Assembly (NCBI GenBank): GCA_011525385.1 | Contig: WTGF01000066.1 | Span: 1-62,714 of the forward strand | DNA from: Chloroflexota bacterium | GTDB lineage: Bacteria > Chloroflexota > Anaerolineae > Aggregatilineales > Phototrophicaceae | Direction: 5' to 3' | Length of the DNA stretch: 62,714 bases | Shown here: positions 16,066-25,232 of the stretch, piece by piece | Numbering within the stretch: position 1 is the first letter of the stretch | How the letters are laid out: every line of letters begins with the position of its first letter | Notes under the pieces: generated by a model | Told to the model about the DNA's origin: nothing | Database searches by the model: none | Seen by the model: the letters and a program-made list of their open reading frames with translations, nothing else | Made by a program: the position numbers and the translations under genes

Positions 16066-17991
16066 TCAATCCGCGAATTCACCCCACTCGTCCAGCGCGG
16101 CTTCCAGTTTCGCCTGAGTCTTTGTATAAGCCTCGCCGAGCACCCGCACGCTCTCGGCGTCTCCCGCCAAACTGGCGTTATGCAACAGCCGGTCGATCTC
16201 GCTCAAGTCCGTTTCCAATTCGTCAATCTTGGCTTCGAGCTCGGCCACGCGTTTAGCGGCTTCGAAGGGGTTCAATCCACGAATTTTGACGCTGACGTTT
16301 GCGCCTTTAGCGCCGCCGCTGTCCCGCGGAGCGCCGCCTTTGGCCTTGACTTTCGCTCCCGCTGCGCGGGGGCCCCCGCTGCGATCCTGGAGAAAGCTCT
16401 GATAATCGCCATCGTACATTGTCAACTTGCCAGCCGTCATCTCCCAGATCTGAGTCGCGAGCGCGTCCACGAGGTAGCGATCGTGGCTGACCAGCAGGAT
16501 AGTGCCGGTAAAGCCTTCCAGCACCGCCTGCAATACCTCCTGGCTGTCGATATCCAGGTGATTGGTCGGTTCATCCAGCAAAAGCAGATTGGCGCCGAGC
16601 AAGGTCAGCTTGGCCAGAGCCACGCGACCGCGTTCACCACCGGACAGGCTGGCTATCGGGCGAAAGACGTCCTCGTTGCTGAACATGAAACGACCCAAAT
16701 AGTCGCGCGCCGCGGATATCGGCATTTTCTTGGTCGCGCGGATCTCGTCTAGGATTGAGTTATCGCGGTTGAGCTTTTCATGCGCTTGTGCGAAATACCC
16801 TACTTTCACCTTGGCGCCCAGCGTGAGCCCCCCACCCAGTGGCGCCAGGTCGCCGGCAAGCGTTTTGAGCAGGGTTGATTTGCCGACGCCGTTGGGACCA
16901 ATGAGCGCGACAGTTTCGCCGCGAAGCACCAAGGCATCGGGCACCGTCATAAAGGGACTGTCGGCCTCGTATCCGATCCGCAGGTCTTCAGTCATGAGCA
17001 CTTGATCTCCGCTGCGCAGATGATCGCCCATTTCCAAAAACATTTTGCGGCGATGCCGCGGGCCGCTTTCCAGGATTTTCCCTCGCTTACGCATGGTTTC
17101 GAGCTTTTTCAGACGCCCTTTTGCTTGCGCAGTGCGGCGGCTGCCCATGTGCCGACGGATAAACTCCAACTCTTTTTCGATGAATTGCTGTTGCCAATAA
17201 TACTCGTGGCGCAGGCTTTCTCGCTGCAGGTCCCGCTGCTGGAGATATGCGCTGTAATTGCCGCGGTAGATCAACAGGCGCTTGAATTCCAACTCCCAGA
17301 TCGTCGCAGCGAAGCTATCCAGAAAATAGCGATCGTGGCTGACCGCCAGGACCGCGCCCGGGAATGATTTGAGGTAATTCTCCAGCCATTCCACGGCCTG
17401 TATATCCAAATGGTTGGTCGGCTCGTCCAGCAGCAGCAAATCCGGTTCTTCGAGCAGCAAACGGCAAAGCAGGGCTCTGGTTTTTTGCCCGCCGGACAAT
17501 TGTGGCAATGGCATTCCGTATTCGTCGCTGGTGAAACCCAGCCCGCTCAGGACCATTTTGACGCGCGTCTCGTACTCATAACCGCCGCGGCGCTCAAATT
17601 CGGCTTGCAAACTGCCGTAGCGCTCCAGCGCTTCATCGTAGCCATCCGGGTCGGCCAGTTGATCTTCCAGCGCCTTCAACTGGTTTTCAATCTGGCTTTC
17701 CATGTCGCGCAGATCGGCAAAGGCCTTCAACTGTTCTTCCCACAGGCTATGCGCGCCAGCCAATTCCGGACGCTGCGGCAGATAGCCCAGCCGTATTTTT
17801 CCGGCGACGGTCACACTGCCCGACGTCGGCAAGTCGAGACCAGCCAGAATGTCGATCAACGATGTTTTGCCCGCGCCATTGGGACCGACCAAGCCAATGC
17901 GAGCGCCAGCGGATATTTCCAGGCTGATATCGCTGAAGACTTCATCCGCGCCGTAGAATCTGCCCAAGTTAGTGGCGACGAGCAGGGACAT
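16066..17991 (-). CDS. ABC-F family ATPase (translation factor type)
   Basis: This 641-residue soluble protein has two ABC domains: Walker A GPNGAGKTS near 37 and GPNGVGKST near 355; signatures LSGGQKTRA near 166 and LSGGERGR near 452; Walker B LLLLDEPTNHLD in both. The charged inter-domain linker is rich in Arg/Lys (about 250-310), and the C-terminus is a coiled coil (ABC_tran_CTD, about 560-641). It has no membrane segments. ABC-F proteins bind the ribosomal E site, where they relieve stalling or protect against antibiotics; EttA/Uup/YfmR-type housekeeping roles are most likely. It stands alone between two repeat-filled gaps. Confidence 0.93.
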   Translation of the reverse strand: MSLLVATNLGRFYGADEVFSDISLEISAGARIGLVGPNGAGKTSLIDILAGLDLPTSGSVTVAGKIRLGYLPQRPELAGAHSLWEEQLKAFADLRDMESQIENQLKALEDQLADPDGYDEALERYGSLQAEFERRGGYEYETRVKMVLSGLGFTSDEYGMPLPQLSGGQKTRALLCRLLLEEPDLLLLDEPTNHLDIQAVEWLENYLKSFPGAVLAVSHDRYFLDSFAATIWELEFKRLLIYRGNYSAYLQQRDLQRESLRHEYYWQQQFIEKELEFIRRHMGSRRTAQAKGRLKKLETMRKRGKILESGPRHRRKMFLEMGDHLRSGDQVLMTEDLRIGYEADSPFMTVPDALVLRGETVALIGPNGVGKSTLLKTLAGDLAPLGGGLTLGAKVKVGYFAQAHEKLNRDNSILDEIRATKKMPISAARDYLGRFMFSNEDVFRPIASLSGGERGRVALAKLTLLGANLLLLDEPTNHLDIDSQEVLQAVLEGFTGTILLVSHDRYLVDALATQIWEMTAGKLTMYDGDYQSFLQDRSGGPRAAGAKVKAKGGAPRDSGGAKGANVSVKIRGLNPFEAAKRVAELEAKIDELETDLSEIDRLLHNASLAGDAESVRVLGEAYTKTQAKLEAALDEWGEFAD

Positions 17992-18622
17992 GCTATTTCT
18001 CTAAGCACATGTGGACAAAACGCCAGAGATTATATCACGCGCGTCGGGTCGATTTAACGGTCGCTTGTTGGGGTGCGTATCCAACTTGGTTGAATAATCG
18101 CTCAGACCCCCAGCCCAAGCCCCTCCCCCATAAAGAGGAAGGGCCTTTAACGGCTCAATACAGGTCACAAGACTCCCCTTCTCACGTTGTGGGCTGGGGA
18201 GCGGACAACTTTTCATCAAGCGTGATATCGCTATAAAATCTGTATTTGTTGCACTGATTTTCGGGCGACCTGATAGGTCGCCCCGACGATTCTCGCCATA
18301 AATGAAGCTTGTAGGGGGGAAGGCCGTAGGGCGCGTAGACACTGCCCTTCGACACTGACCGCCGACACAGCATTATGAGAAGGGGAGCCGACACCCGTTC
18401 ATCGGTCAAGAAATCGCCGTAAAATCCGTATGTTTGGAGCTTGTTTCGGGCGACCTGATAGGTCGCCCCTACCAGATCGCTGGTAATTTGTGTTAGGGAT
18501 CTCATGTCGAGGACCGTCCAAAAGACTTCAACCGAAGTGGATACACTGCCAAATTCGCTGGATTGGCGAGGAAAAACAGGATATAGTCCGGCTACGTCAT
18601 AGCGCGTCAGCATTGAAGCAGC
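17992..18622. repeat. 631-bp repeat cluster
   Basis: No gene is visible. In order: a family B C-rich arm with partial G-rich arm (18103-18153); a roughly 89-bp unit (18196-18284) ending in hairpin GGGCGACC-tgata-GGTCGCCC; a family E module GCGCGTAGACACTGCCC (18331-18347); a diverged direct copy of the 89-bp unit (18382-18469) ending in the same hairpin; then TCAACCGAAGTGGATACACT (about 18528-18547), also found with small changes at about 52491. The direct copies share the frame GGGGAGC-GACA, TTCATC, TAAAATC-GTAT and CGGGCGACCTGATAGGTCGC. Confidence 0.75.
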
Positions 18623-19819
18623 ATGGACGATTCGCGGTCACGGTTCATGAAGCGCCACAGCAAACACCTGATACCCTTCATTATCATCTGTGTCATGGCC
18701 TTGGCCGCAGCGCTGGCGTCGCAATTTACGTCGCCCCCTGCGCCCACTCCTCCTGTTAAAGGCGAAGACGCATCAGCAACAACATCGCCTTTTATCACCG
18801 TGAAATACAGGTTCGGGCGCGGTTATGTCGGCGACAATTGGCAAGTGTATTTTAACGAGCCGGATGCCAGCGTAGACAGGTCGGACTATGTTGATGGCAT
18901 AGACGCGCCGCTTGCCAGCGCGATTGACGCCGCCGAGCGCTCGCTGGACATCGCTGCCTTCGAGCTGAACAGCAAGCTCCTCTATGAGGCCATCCTCGCA
19001 GCGCAGCGACGGGGCGTGACGGCGCGGATCGTGACTGACGACAGACATGGGCTGGAAGACGACTCGAATACGGAACTGCGAGATCTAAGAGCGGTGGGAG
19101 TGCCAATCGTAGCGGACAATCGCAGCGGATTGATGCATAACAAATTCATAATTGTCGACGAGCGCGCTGTATGGACCGGTTCCTGGAATTACACGCTCAA
19201 CGGCACATACCGCAATAACAACAATGTCCTGGTATTGGAAAGCGCCGGTGCGGCTGCGGCCTACAAGACCGAGTTCGAGGAAATGTTCGAGCGAGGAGAA
19301 TTTGGCGCGCGCTCATCCAATGACGGCATCATCAGCATTGGGGGAAATGCCGGCGAGATCAGCATCATCTTCGCCCCGGAAGCCAATGAAATCGCCGCGC
19401 TGAGGGCGGCGGTAGGAGCGGCGCAGTCCTCCATTCGCTTCATGAGCTTCGTGTTTTCGCTCGATGAATTGGCGGGCGCGATGATCGAAAAAATGACAGA
19501 TCCGGACTTTGTTTTGCGTGGGGTCTTTGAAGAGCGCAACAGCAGGGCGAGCTGGAGTCAATTGCCTGCCCTGTATTGCGCCGGCGCCCAGGTGCGCCAG
19601 GACGGCAATCGATACATCTTGCACCATAAAGTCATCATCATCGACGACGACACTGTCATCACGGGTTCATTCAATTTTTCCAATAGCGCCGCGCAGGACA
19701 ATGATGAAAACATCGTGATCATCCGCGACAAGGTCATTGCAAGTCTCTACCTCGAGGAATGGCGTCGAATCTGGGACAGCGCAAAGGAAGTGTCACCGGG
19801 CGAAGTCAACTGCGACTAG
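18623..19819 (+). CDS. exported phospholipase D-superfamily protein
   Basis: This 398-residue protein has an N-terminal signal or anchor segment (FIIICVMALAAALA) and two PLD-type HKD motifs: HNKFIIVDERAVWTGSWN near 172 and HHKVIIIDDDTVITGSFN near 333. This is the layout of PLDc_2 hydrolases and nucleases such as Nuc and cardiolipin-synthase relatives, which work through a phosphohistidine intermediate. Because it is exported, phospholipid or extracellular nucleic acid are possible substrates. An ATG at 18647 (MKRHSK) is an equally good start. Its stop codon TAG coincides with the first bases of a family C repeat, so the repeat inserted at, or now defines, the 3' end. Confidence 0.87.
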   Translation: MDDSRSRFMKRHSKHLIPFIIICVMALAAALASQFTSPPAPTPPVKGEDASATTSPFITVKYRFGRGYVGDNWQVYFNEPDASVDRSDYVDGIDAPLASAIDAAERSLDIAAFELNSKLLYEAILAAQRRGVTARIVTDDRHGLEDDSNTELRDLRAVGVPIVADNRSGLMHNKFIIVDERAVWTGSWNYTLNGTYRNNNNVLVLESAGAAAAYKTEFEEMFERGEFGARSSNDGIISIGGNAGEISIIFAPEANEIAALRAAVGAAQSSIRFMSFVFSLDELAGAMIEKMTDPDFVLRGVFEERNSRASWSQLPALYCAGAQVRQDGNRYILHHKVIIIDDDTVITGSFNFSNSAAQDNDENIVIIRDKVIASLYLEEWRRIWDSAKEVSPGEVNCD

Positions 19820-19920
19820 CCGCTCGGCGGCGGCGAAAGGGTCGCAGGAATGTCGCGCTCACACAAAATTGTAATCCTTCTCGTCGCATGAGCGACGCGG
19901 TCTTCATAAACAGGGGCGAT
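19817..19920. repeat. family C repeat copy 2
   Basis: This copy starts TAGCCGCTCGGCGGCGGCG and contains CGTCGC-ATGA-GCGACG (about 19882-19897). It aligns along its length to 7932-8040 and more loosely to 53476-53560. It overlaps the stop codon of the PLD gene on one side and the end of the DUF6958-like gene on the other. Confidence 0.75.
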
Positions 19921-20227
19921 CCTCTCGACATCGCCGCAAGCGCAGGGGCGATTTTCTAGGCTGGCGTTCGATTTCGCCGCGCGCTTCCAAGTCCAGTTGT
20001 ACCGCCTTGCAATACCAGCGCACGGAACCCGGCTTGGGAAAGAGCGACTTTGACACATCCTTTTCTTCCAGATAGGCGCGTACGCGTTCCTCCAACGCCG
20101 AAAAGGGCATCCAGTCTTCAAGCGGCAGCGCGCTTAGCATCGCCTCGCGAATGATGTGGTATTTGTCCGCCTTGAGGTTCTCTCGATGGTCCGGATGATT
20201 GACGTTTCGCGCTCTTATGCTTGTCAT
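19904..20227 (-). CDS. DUF6958-like small protein
   Basis: This 107-residue cytoplasmic protein has the pattern I associate with DUF6958: NVNHPDH near the start, then ADKYHIIREAMLSALP, a central helical part, and a C-terminal WYCKAVQLDLEARGEIER. The function of the family is unknown; the fold looks like a winged helix. The last 15 or so residues (Arg-rich, ending CREDRPCL) are encoded inside the adjoining family C repeat, so the native C-terminus was probably replaced. Recognition of the family is from memory and is only moderately sure. Confidence 0.65.
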   Translation of the reverse strand: MTSIRARNVNHPDHRENLKADKYHIIREAMLSALPLEDWMPFSALEERVRAYLEEKDVSKSLFPKPGSVRWYCKAVQLDLEARGEIERQPRKSPLRLRRCREDRPCL

Positions 20228-20318
20228 CTTGCAGTCTCCAACCTTCGGTCATGGTTTCACGATCGTTCTAGCGTCGCTATCCGCAAAACTGGGCGTGTAA
20301 AATTTGATGGATATTGCT

Positions 20319-20380
20319 CTTTCTAACCCCTCCCCCCAGCCCCTCCCCAAAGCATTGGAGAGAGGAGCCTTTCCGCAAAT
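20319..20380. repeat. family B repeat
   Basis: TTTCTAACCCCTCCCCCCAG followed by CCCCTCCCCAAAGCATTGG and a broken G-rich arm (AGAGAGGAG). The copy is degenerate compared with 25.2 kb. Confidence 0.6.
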
Positions 20381-20434
20381 ACGCGAGCCCAAGCGGAGGT
20401 TCTATATCCACGTGTTTCGACACTCCCGCGGATC

Positions 20435-21421
20435 TTATGCCGAATCCGAAATCCGCCTGTATAGCTTGAAGGCGTCTTCTTTGCGACACAATTGCGTGCC
20501 CGGGGTCATCGCGGCGGCGCTGCCCGCGGCAATACCCAAGCACAACGTCTCCCGCAGATCCCAACCCTGGGCCAAGCCCATGACCAGGCCCGCCACCATG
20601 CTATCGCCAGCGCCGACTTTGCTCTGCACTTTAACGATTGGCGCGCGCAAAAGTTGATATTCGTCAGCGGTGATCAGCGCGGCGCCGGCCGCGCCCATGG
20701 AAACGACGATGACCTGTGACAGACCTTCGGCAATCAGGCGACGGGCGACGGTTTTAATCTGGGCTTCGTCATGCAGTTTTTCGCCGGCGAACAGTTCCAG
20801 TTCGCGCAGATTCGGTTTCATCAGATAGACGCCTTTGCCAAAAGCGCGATGCAGCGGCTCGCCTGCCGTATCGACGACCACGCGGATTCCGTATTGCGCA
20901 GCGTAGCGCGTGATCTCGCCGTAGAATTCGGCGGGGACGCCGGCCGGCAAGCTGCCGCTGGCGGCGATGATATCCGGTTCGAGATTGAAAACCGCTTCCA
21001 GGCACGCGATCCATTCCTCCGCGCTCAATTCGGGGCCCGGCATGGTGAAACGATACTGCAGGGTCGAGCTCTCTTCGTAGACCACGAAGCTTTCGCGCGT
21101 GATGCCGGCGATGGGCACGGCGCGGCACTTGATGCCTTCGGCGCCCAGCAATTGGGTAAGCATGGCGCCGGTATGCCCGCCGGCCGCATAAACCGCTGTG
21201 GATTCGCCAGCAAGAAAATGAATGGCGCGTGAAACGTTGATCCCGCCGCCGCCTGGATGAAACTCCGGCGCGGCACAGCGTAATTTGATTTCCGGGGCGA
21301 CAGAGGCGATGCGCGTACCAATGTCCAGCGCCGGATTCATGGTGAGGGTTACGATCTTGTCCACAATCGCAAGGGTCTTCCCGTTTGCGGCGCAAGCAAG
21401 TTTAACGACTGGGAACTGCAT
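20435..21421 (-). CDS. PfkB-family sugar-phosphate kinase (1-phosphofructokinase/6-phosphofructokinase II-like)
   Basis: This 328-residue ribokinase-fold enzyme has the hexose-phosphate-kinase N-terminus TLTMNPALDIGTR, the glycine motif GGGGINVSRA (about 57-66), and the C-terminal anion hole/catalytic motif KVGAGDSMVAG with Asp near residue 276. The relatives FruK, LacC and PfkB phosphorylate fructose 1-phosphate, tagatose 6-phosphate or fructose 6-phosphate. The first 19 residues are not conserved-looking; a GTG at 21364 would give a family-like start (VDKIVTLTMNP), but neither start has a clear ribosome site. No sugar transporter is adjacent, so the substrate is open. Confidence 0.88.
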   Translation of the reverse strand: MQFPVVKLACAANGKTLAIVDKIVTLTMNPALDIGTRIASVAPEIKLRCAAPEFHPGGGGINVSRAIHFLAGESTAVYAAGGHTGAMLTQLLGAEGIKCRAVPIAGITRESFVVYEESSTLQYRFTMPGPELSAEEWIACLEAVFNLEPDIIAASGSLPAGVPAEFYGEITRYAAQYGIRVVVDTAGEPLHRAFGKGVYLMKPNLRELELFAGEKLHDEAQIKTVARRLIAEGLSQVIVVSMGAAGAALITADEYQLLRAPIVKVQSKVGAGDSMVAGLVMGLAQGWDLRETLCLGIAAGSAAAMTPGTQLCRKEDAFKLYRRISDSA

Positions 21422-21475
21422 AAGCCAGACTTGAAATCGGCGCGCTGTATGATAGCCCTATCCCCAATTCCCAGA

Positions 21476-21611
21476 AGTAGTGCCAAGTAAGCAATGAAAA
21501 TTCCGAACGCCTTTTTTCTAACGCCCCGGCTCCTCCCGAATGCTTTGGGGAGGGGATTTAAGTCGCTGGGTATTGCGATTTTTTTTCATGACTAACTTGG
21601 TACTACTGAGA
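21476..21611. mobile_element. MITE-like family B element with terminal inverted repeats
   Basis: The left end AGTAGTGCCAAGTAAGCAAT continuing GAAAA (21476-21500) is an imperfect inverted copy (21 of 25 by eye) of the right end TTTTCATGACTAACTTGGTA continuing CTACT (about 21586-21610). The core holds TTCTAACGCCCCGGCTCC and TTTGGGGAGGGG, which can fold. There is no reading frame. The size (about 136 bp) and terminal repeats are MITE-like. Right ends recur at 25308-25333 and, degraded, at about 100-121; a left end recurs at 62549-62574. Confidence 0.6.
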
Positions 21612-21745
21612 ATCCATGCTGCACATTGATATGTTATAGTCAAACTCAGGAAGACCGAGGTGAATATGCGGCTTGGGTATCATTCAGGCAAATTTGGCTT
21701 ATAATCCGATCATCTGTCCGTCGATGCGAGACAAAGGTCCTCTTT

Positions 21746-22441
21746 ATGCACGTCTATCTCATCCGTCATGCGCAATCGGAAAACAATGCTCTCAGCGAAA
21801 ATACAGCCCACCGTCGCAAGGCGGATCCGGATCTAACCGAGCTGGGTTATCGCCAGCGCGATGTCCTCGCGGATTTTCTGGCAAGCGCGACAGACGTGAT
21901 GGACGAGCGATTCAAAATCACGCATTTATACAGCAGCGCCATGTACCGCTCGCTATTGACGGCGCAGCCGTTGGGCGCCGGGCTTAATCTGCGGCCGCAA
22001 GTCTGGCCGGATCTTCACGAAAAAGGCGGTTTGTGGCAGCGGCGGAATGGCCGTACCAGCGGTTTCAATGGCATGAGCCGATCATCGATGCTGAACGAGT
22101 TTCCCGATTTCGATCTGCCGGATACCATCACCGAAACGGGCTGGTATGATGCCGAATTGGGTATAGAGCCGGAGGCGCACAGCAACTTCCGCGCGATCAA
22201 GGTGGCCATGGCGCTTCGAGAACGCGGACAAGGGGATGATGTGATCGCCTTGATTTCTCACGCCGGCTTTCTTGACACTTTGCTCAAGGCGATTTTTGAG
22301 CAACTGCCGTCCCGCCCCAACACTTGGCGTTACTACCACGACAACACGGCGATCACGCGGATCAATTACAAGGGATCGCGACCGATCTTGCATTACATGA
22401 ACCGCTTAGAGCACCTGCCGGCGGATTTGCGCAGCTTTTGA
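21746..22441 (+). CDS. histidine phosphatase (phosphoglycerate-mutase fold)
   Basis: This 231-residue protein of the histidine phosphatase superfamily has the phosphohistidine motif YLIRHAQSENN at residues 4-14, an Arg in LYSSAMYRSLLTA (about 70), and a second His in LISHAGFLD (about 171). It could be a cofactor-dependent mutase-like or a broad phosphatase. I start at ATG 21746, which has AAAGG 8 bases upstream and begins just before the motif; 40 extra codons upstream lie in non-coding sequence. It is followed after 25 bp by an SDR gene on the same strand, so the two probably form an operon. Confidence 0.87.
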   Translation: MHVYLIRHAQSENNALSENTAHRRKADPDLTELGYRQRDVLADFLASATDVMDERFKITHLYSSAMYRSLLTAQPLGAGLNLRPQVWPDLHEKGGLWQRRNGRTSGFNGMSRSSMLNEFPDFDLPDTITETGWYDAELGIEPEAHSNFRAIKVAMALRERGQGDDVIALISHAGFLDTLLKAIFEQLPSRPNTWRYYHDNTAITRINYKGSRPILHYMNRLEHLPADLRSF

Positions 22442-22466
22442 CAGGCTGTGAGCAGGGACACGAAGA

Positions 22467-23219
22467 ATGAAACCCGGGACGCTTGAAGGGCAAGTCGCGC
22501 TGGTGACCGGCGGCGGCGGCGGGATCGGCAGCGCGATCTGCCGGCGCCTGGCCGCGGAAGGCGCCCGAGTCATCATCACCTACCGCAGCGACGAAGCCAA
22601 GGCGCTGGCGGTGGGGGAAAGCCTGGCGGGCGGGGATCATCTCGTGCTGCATGCGCCTGTGGACGATGGCGAGGCTTTAGGGCGCTTGGCGCAGATTGTG
22701 CAAGCGCGCTGCCGGCGGCTGGATATCCTGGTGAATAACGCCGGTGTTACCGCGGCTGTGCCGCATGAGGATCTCGATGGTCTCGACGACGCGCTTATCG
22801 ACCGCATCTTCCGGGTCAACTGGCGCGGGGCTTTCGCTTCGATCCGGGCGCTGAAACCGCTACTGATGTCGGGAGATGGCGGGGTTGTGATCAATATCTC
22901 GTCGATCGCCGGGCGTACCGGCGTCGGCAGCAATGTGGCCTATTGCGCCAGCAAAGCCGCCATGGACAGCATGACGCGGTCGCTGGCCCGGGCGCTGGCA
23001 CCGCAAATTCGGGTGCTGTCGGTATCGCCGGGCTTTGTGAATGGCGAATATGCGCGCCGAATGCCGCGCGCGCTGCTGGCCGAGCAGGAAGCCAAGACAC
23101 CTTTGGCGCGGATCGCCGAGGCGGAAGATGTCGCAGAGGCAGTTTACGCCGCTATCGCCCATCTGCGCTTCAGCACCGGCGACATCATTCCGGTTGATGG
23201 CGGGCGGCCCCTGGGTTGA
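22467..23219 (+). CDS. short-chain dehydrogenase/reductase
   Basis: This 250-residue classical SDR resembles FabG. It has cofactor motif TGGGGGIGSAI (about 14-24), NNAG (about 91-94), catalytic Ser in INISSIAG (about 145), the YCASK motif (Tyr about 158, Lys 162), and a C-terminal DGG. It oxidises or reduces an alcohol/ketone with NAD(P)H. It lies in a likely operon with the histidine phosphatase. It ends exactly where the convergent membrane glycosyltransferase gene ends (adjacent stop codons), so there is no space for a terminator between them. Confidence 0.9.
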   Translation: MKPGTLEGQVALVTGGGGGIGSAICRRLAAEGARVIITYRSDEAKALAVGESLAGGDHLVLHAPVDDGEALGRLAQIVQARCRRLDILVNNAGVTAAVPHEDLDGLDDALIDRIFRVNWRGAFASIRALKPLLMSGDGGVVINISSIAGRTGVGSNVAYCASKAAMDSMTRSLARALAPQIRVLSVSPGFVNGEYARRMPRALLAEQEAKTPLARIAEAEDVAEAVYAAIAHLRFSTGDIIPVDGGRPLG

Positions 23220-25082
23220 TCAAGCCGACTCGCTTGAGTTTTGCAAAAACATGGTCCCCAATGTGAAGGCATTTGAGCCGGATGTCGTTCGGATGTTAAG
23301 CGGTTGACCCGCTTCAAAAAAGTAGACCTCAATGACGATTCGATATTCGCCGCTTGTCCAGTTCCCCGACGGTTCCAGTTCATGAGGCGAGAAAACTGTC
23401 TCGTCGATATGCCAGTTGCTGGTCGGCCGCAAATTTAATTGTGGCTGGCTATCGTGCTGCGCGACCAGCAAGTCGTTTTCATCCAAGAGCTTGACCGACA
23501 CTGTAAAATCGAGATTCAGCAGTACCGCGGTCTCCCAGACCAGATCAACCCTTAAGGGCATTTCCACGATCTTCGCGGCTTTCAGCGCCATACCATTGTC
23601 GAATTGAACCAGTGGCGGGTCATCAGCAAAGCGATCATAGCGATAGACGTGCATGTCGATGTCGCCGGAGGCGCCGCCGTCGTGCGCATGAATAAAATCC
23701 GCCGTTCGCAGGAATCCCAACTCGCGCAACCAATTGAAGGCGCTTGGGTCATTCGACCAATGCATCAGCCAGACCGTATCAAAGCGATCCAACAATTGCG
23801 GCAACCAGCTTTCATAAGTTTCCGGGTAGAAATCGCGTTGGATCTTCAAAGACTCGTATCGGGCGCCGTCCGGCAGCAGCTTCCCGTCCGGCAGCTCTCG
23901 ATTGAAATAATAGCCGAGCTGGTAGTCGCCACCGGCGATATCCGTCAACACCAGATCGCCGGAGACGGCATAGCGCGCAGTCAAATCCGCGACCTGGCGC
24001 CATTTGGGCTTGACGCGATAGAAATCTACCTGGAACAGACCATAGACAAGCAGCGCGATAATCAGCAGGTTTCGGATTGGCGGGCGGACATTGCCCAGGC
24101 CGAAAGCAAGCAGCAGGGCGATAACTGGCGTCCATAGCGTCAAACGGCGCGGTTGCAAAAAGGGCAGGAACTCGTTGGCGATGAGGGTTAAGACAAAGGG
24201 AAGGACCAGCCAAAGCAATAGCAGCCAACTTGCGCGTTCCCAGCGCAAGCGGTACAGCCCTTCGCGACCGTAGACCACGGTGAAGAAACCCAAAAGCAGG
24301 AGCGCAAAAACAAGCGCCCACTGCTCGGTAAAGAACTTGACCTGAATGTCTCGGATGACGGCGGGGGACAGACTGACCGACCAATTGGCGCCGCTGTTGC
24401 CGACCTGCTTCGCCCCGACCAAGAGCAACCAGGGCGACAGCGCCAGGGCGGCAATGACCAGACCGGCCAGAGCCCGCCTTCGCTGCTGGCCGCGAAGGCA
24501 GACCAGCGCGTAGAGTCCCTGGGCGACGCCGGCAAAGACCGTGATGTAGTGCGTGTAAACCATCAGCACAGCGGCAAGAATCCAGAATAGGCCAGCGGAT
24601 CTTCGCGATCGCCGTATCCAGCGCAGGAAAAATAGCATACTGCAGATCACGAGAAAGACCAGCCAGGTGTAGTGCCGCGCCTCAGCCGCCAGAAAGTTTT
24701 CGGCATCAGCCAGCGCCAGCATCAACATAGCAAGATAGGCGGCGCTATGGCGCTGTCCGCGCGCGGCCCACGCTCTTTGCGCCATCACCTCCCGCGCCAA
24801 TTGGAAAATCAGCGCCAGACTGAGCATAGACGGCAGCACGGAGAACCAGCGCAGCGCCAACTCGCTATGGCCGGCGACTGCGCTCCACAAACGCAGCGTC
24901 GCGAAATAGAGCGGCGGATGCGTATCACGCGCCAGCGATGTCAGGAGATCCGGGAAATGCGCGTGATAAAAGGCGTAACCTTCGTCAACCCAGAAGCTCT
25001 GCTCGGTGACATGGAGAATGCGACCCAAAGCGCCCACGAGCAGAATGAGCGTAATGATTGCCCAGCGCCTATCTGGAAACAT
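23220..25082 (-). CDS. polytopic membrane glycosyltransferase (GT39/ArnT-like)
   Basis: This 620-residue membrane protein has about ten hydrophobic segments between residues 7 and 365 and a soluble C-terminal domain. The first extracytoplasmic loop holds the acidic motif FWVDEGYAFY (DE near 33-34) followed by RDTHPPLYF (about 52-60). This is typical of the GT-C superfamily (PMT/ArnT), which moves sugars from polyprenyl phosphate to proteins or lipids outside the membrane. The C-terminal roughly 250 residues carry a beta-rich domain of unknown role. It is a single gene; the start at 25082 fits a membrane N-terminus. Confidence 0.87.
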   Translation of the reverse strand: MFPDRRWAIITLILLVGALGRILHVTEQSFWVDEGYAFYHAHFPDLLTSLARDTHPPLYFATLRLWSAVAGHSELALRWFSVLPSMLSLALIFQLAREVMAQRAWAARGQRHSAAYLAMLMLALADAENFLAAEARHYTWLVFLVICSMLFFLRWIRRSRRSAGLFWILAAVLMVYTHYITVFAGVAQGLYALVCLRGQQRRRALAGLVIAALALSPWLLLVGAKQVGNSGANWSVSLSPAVIRDIQVKFFTEQWALVFALLLLGFFTVVYGREGLYRLRWERASWLLLLWLVLPFVLTLIANEFLPFLQPRRLTLWTPVIALLLAFGLGNVRPPIRNLLIIALLVYGLFQVDFYRVKPKWRQVADLTARYAVSGDLVLTDIAGGDYQLGYYFNRELPDGKLLPDGARYESLKIQRDFYPETYESWLPQLLDRFDTVWLMHWSNDPSAFNWLRELGFLRTADFIHAHDGGASGDIDMHVYRYDRFADDPPLVQFDNGMALKAAKIVEMPLRVDLVWETAVLLNLDFTVSVKLLDENDLLVAQHDSQPQLNLRPTSNWHIDETVFSPHELEPSGNWTSGEYRIVIEVYFFEAGQPLNIRTTSGSNAFTLGTMFLQNSSESA

Positions 25083-25232
25083 CTTCTCGTATGGTCCCCG
25101 CCATGCCTTAACGGAAGTATTCTAGCAAGGATTGCGCGGGAGAGGTGAAAATCGTGGATATCGCCCGATGCGAGTTCAACACGGGGGGGATTCATTACAG
25201 GCACTCGGGACTGAGAAATCCCAGGAATGCCG

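Noticed and set aside
15806..16117. 103-residue open frame with TTEDTEITE and SVSSVSSV
   Set aside because: It is produced by the ACCGAGGACACCGAG inverted tracts, a well-known source of false proteins.
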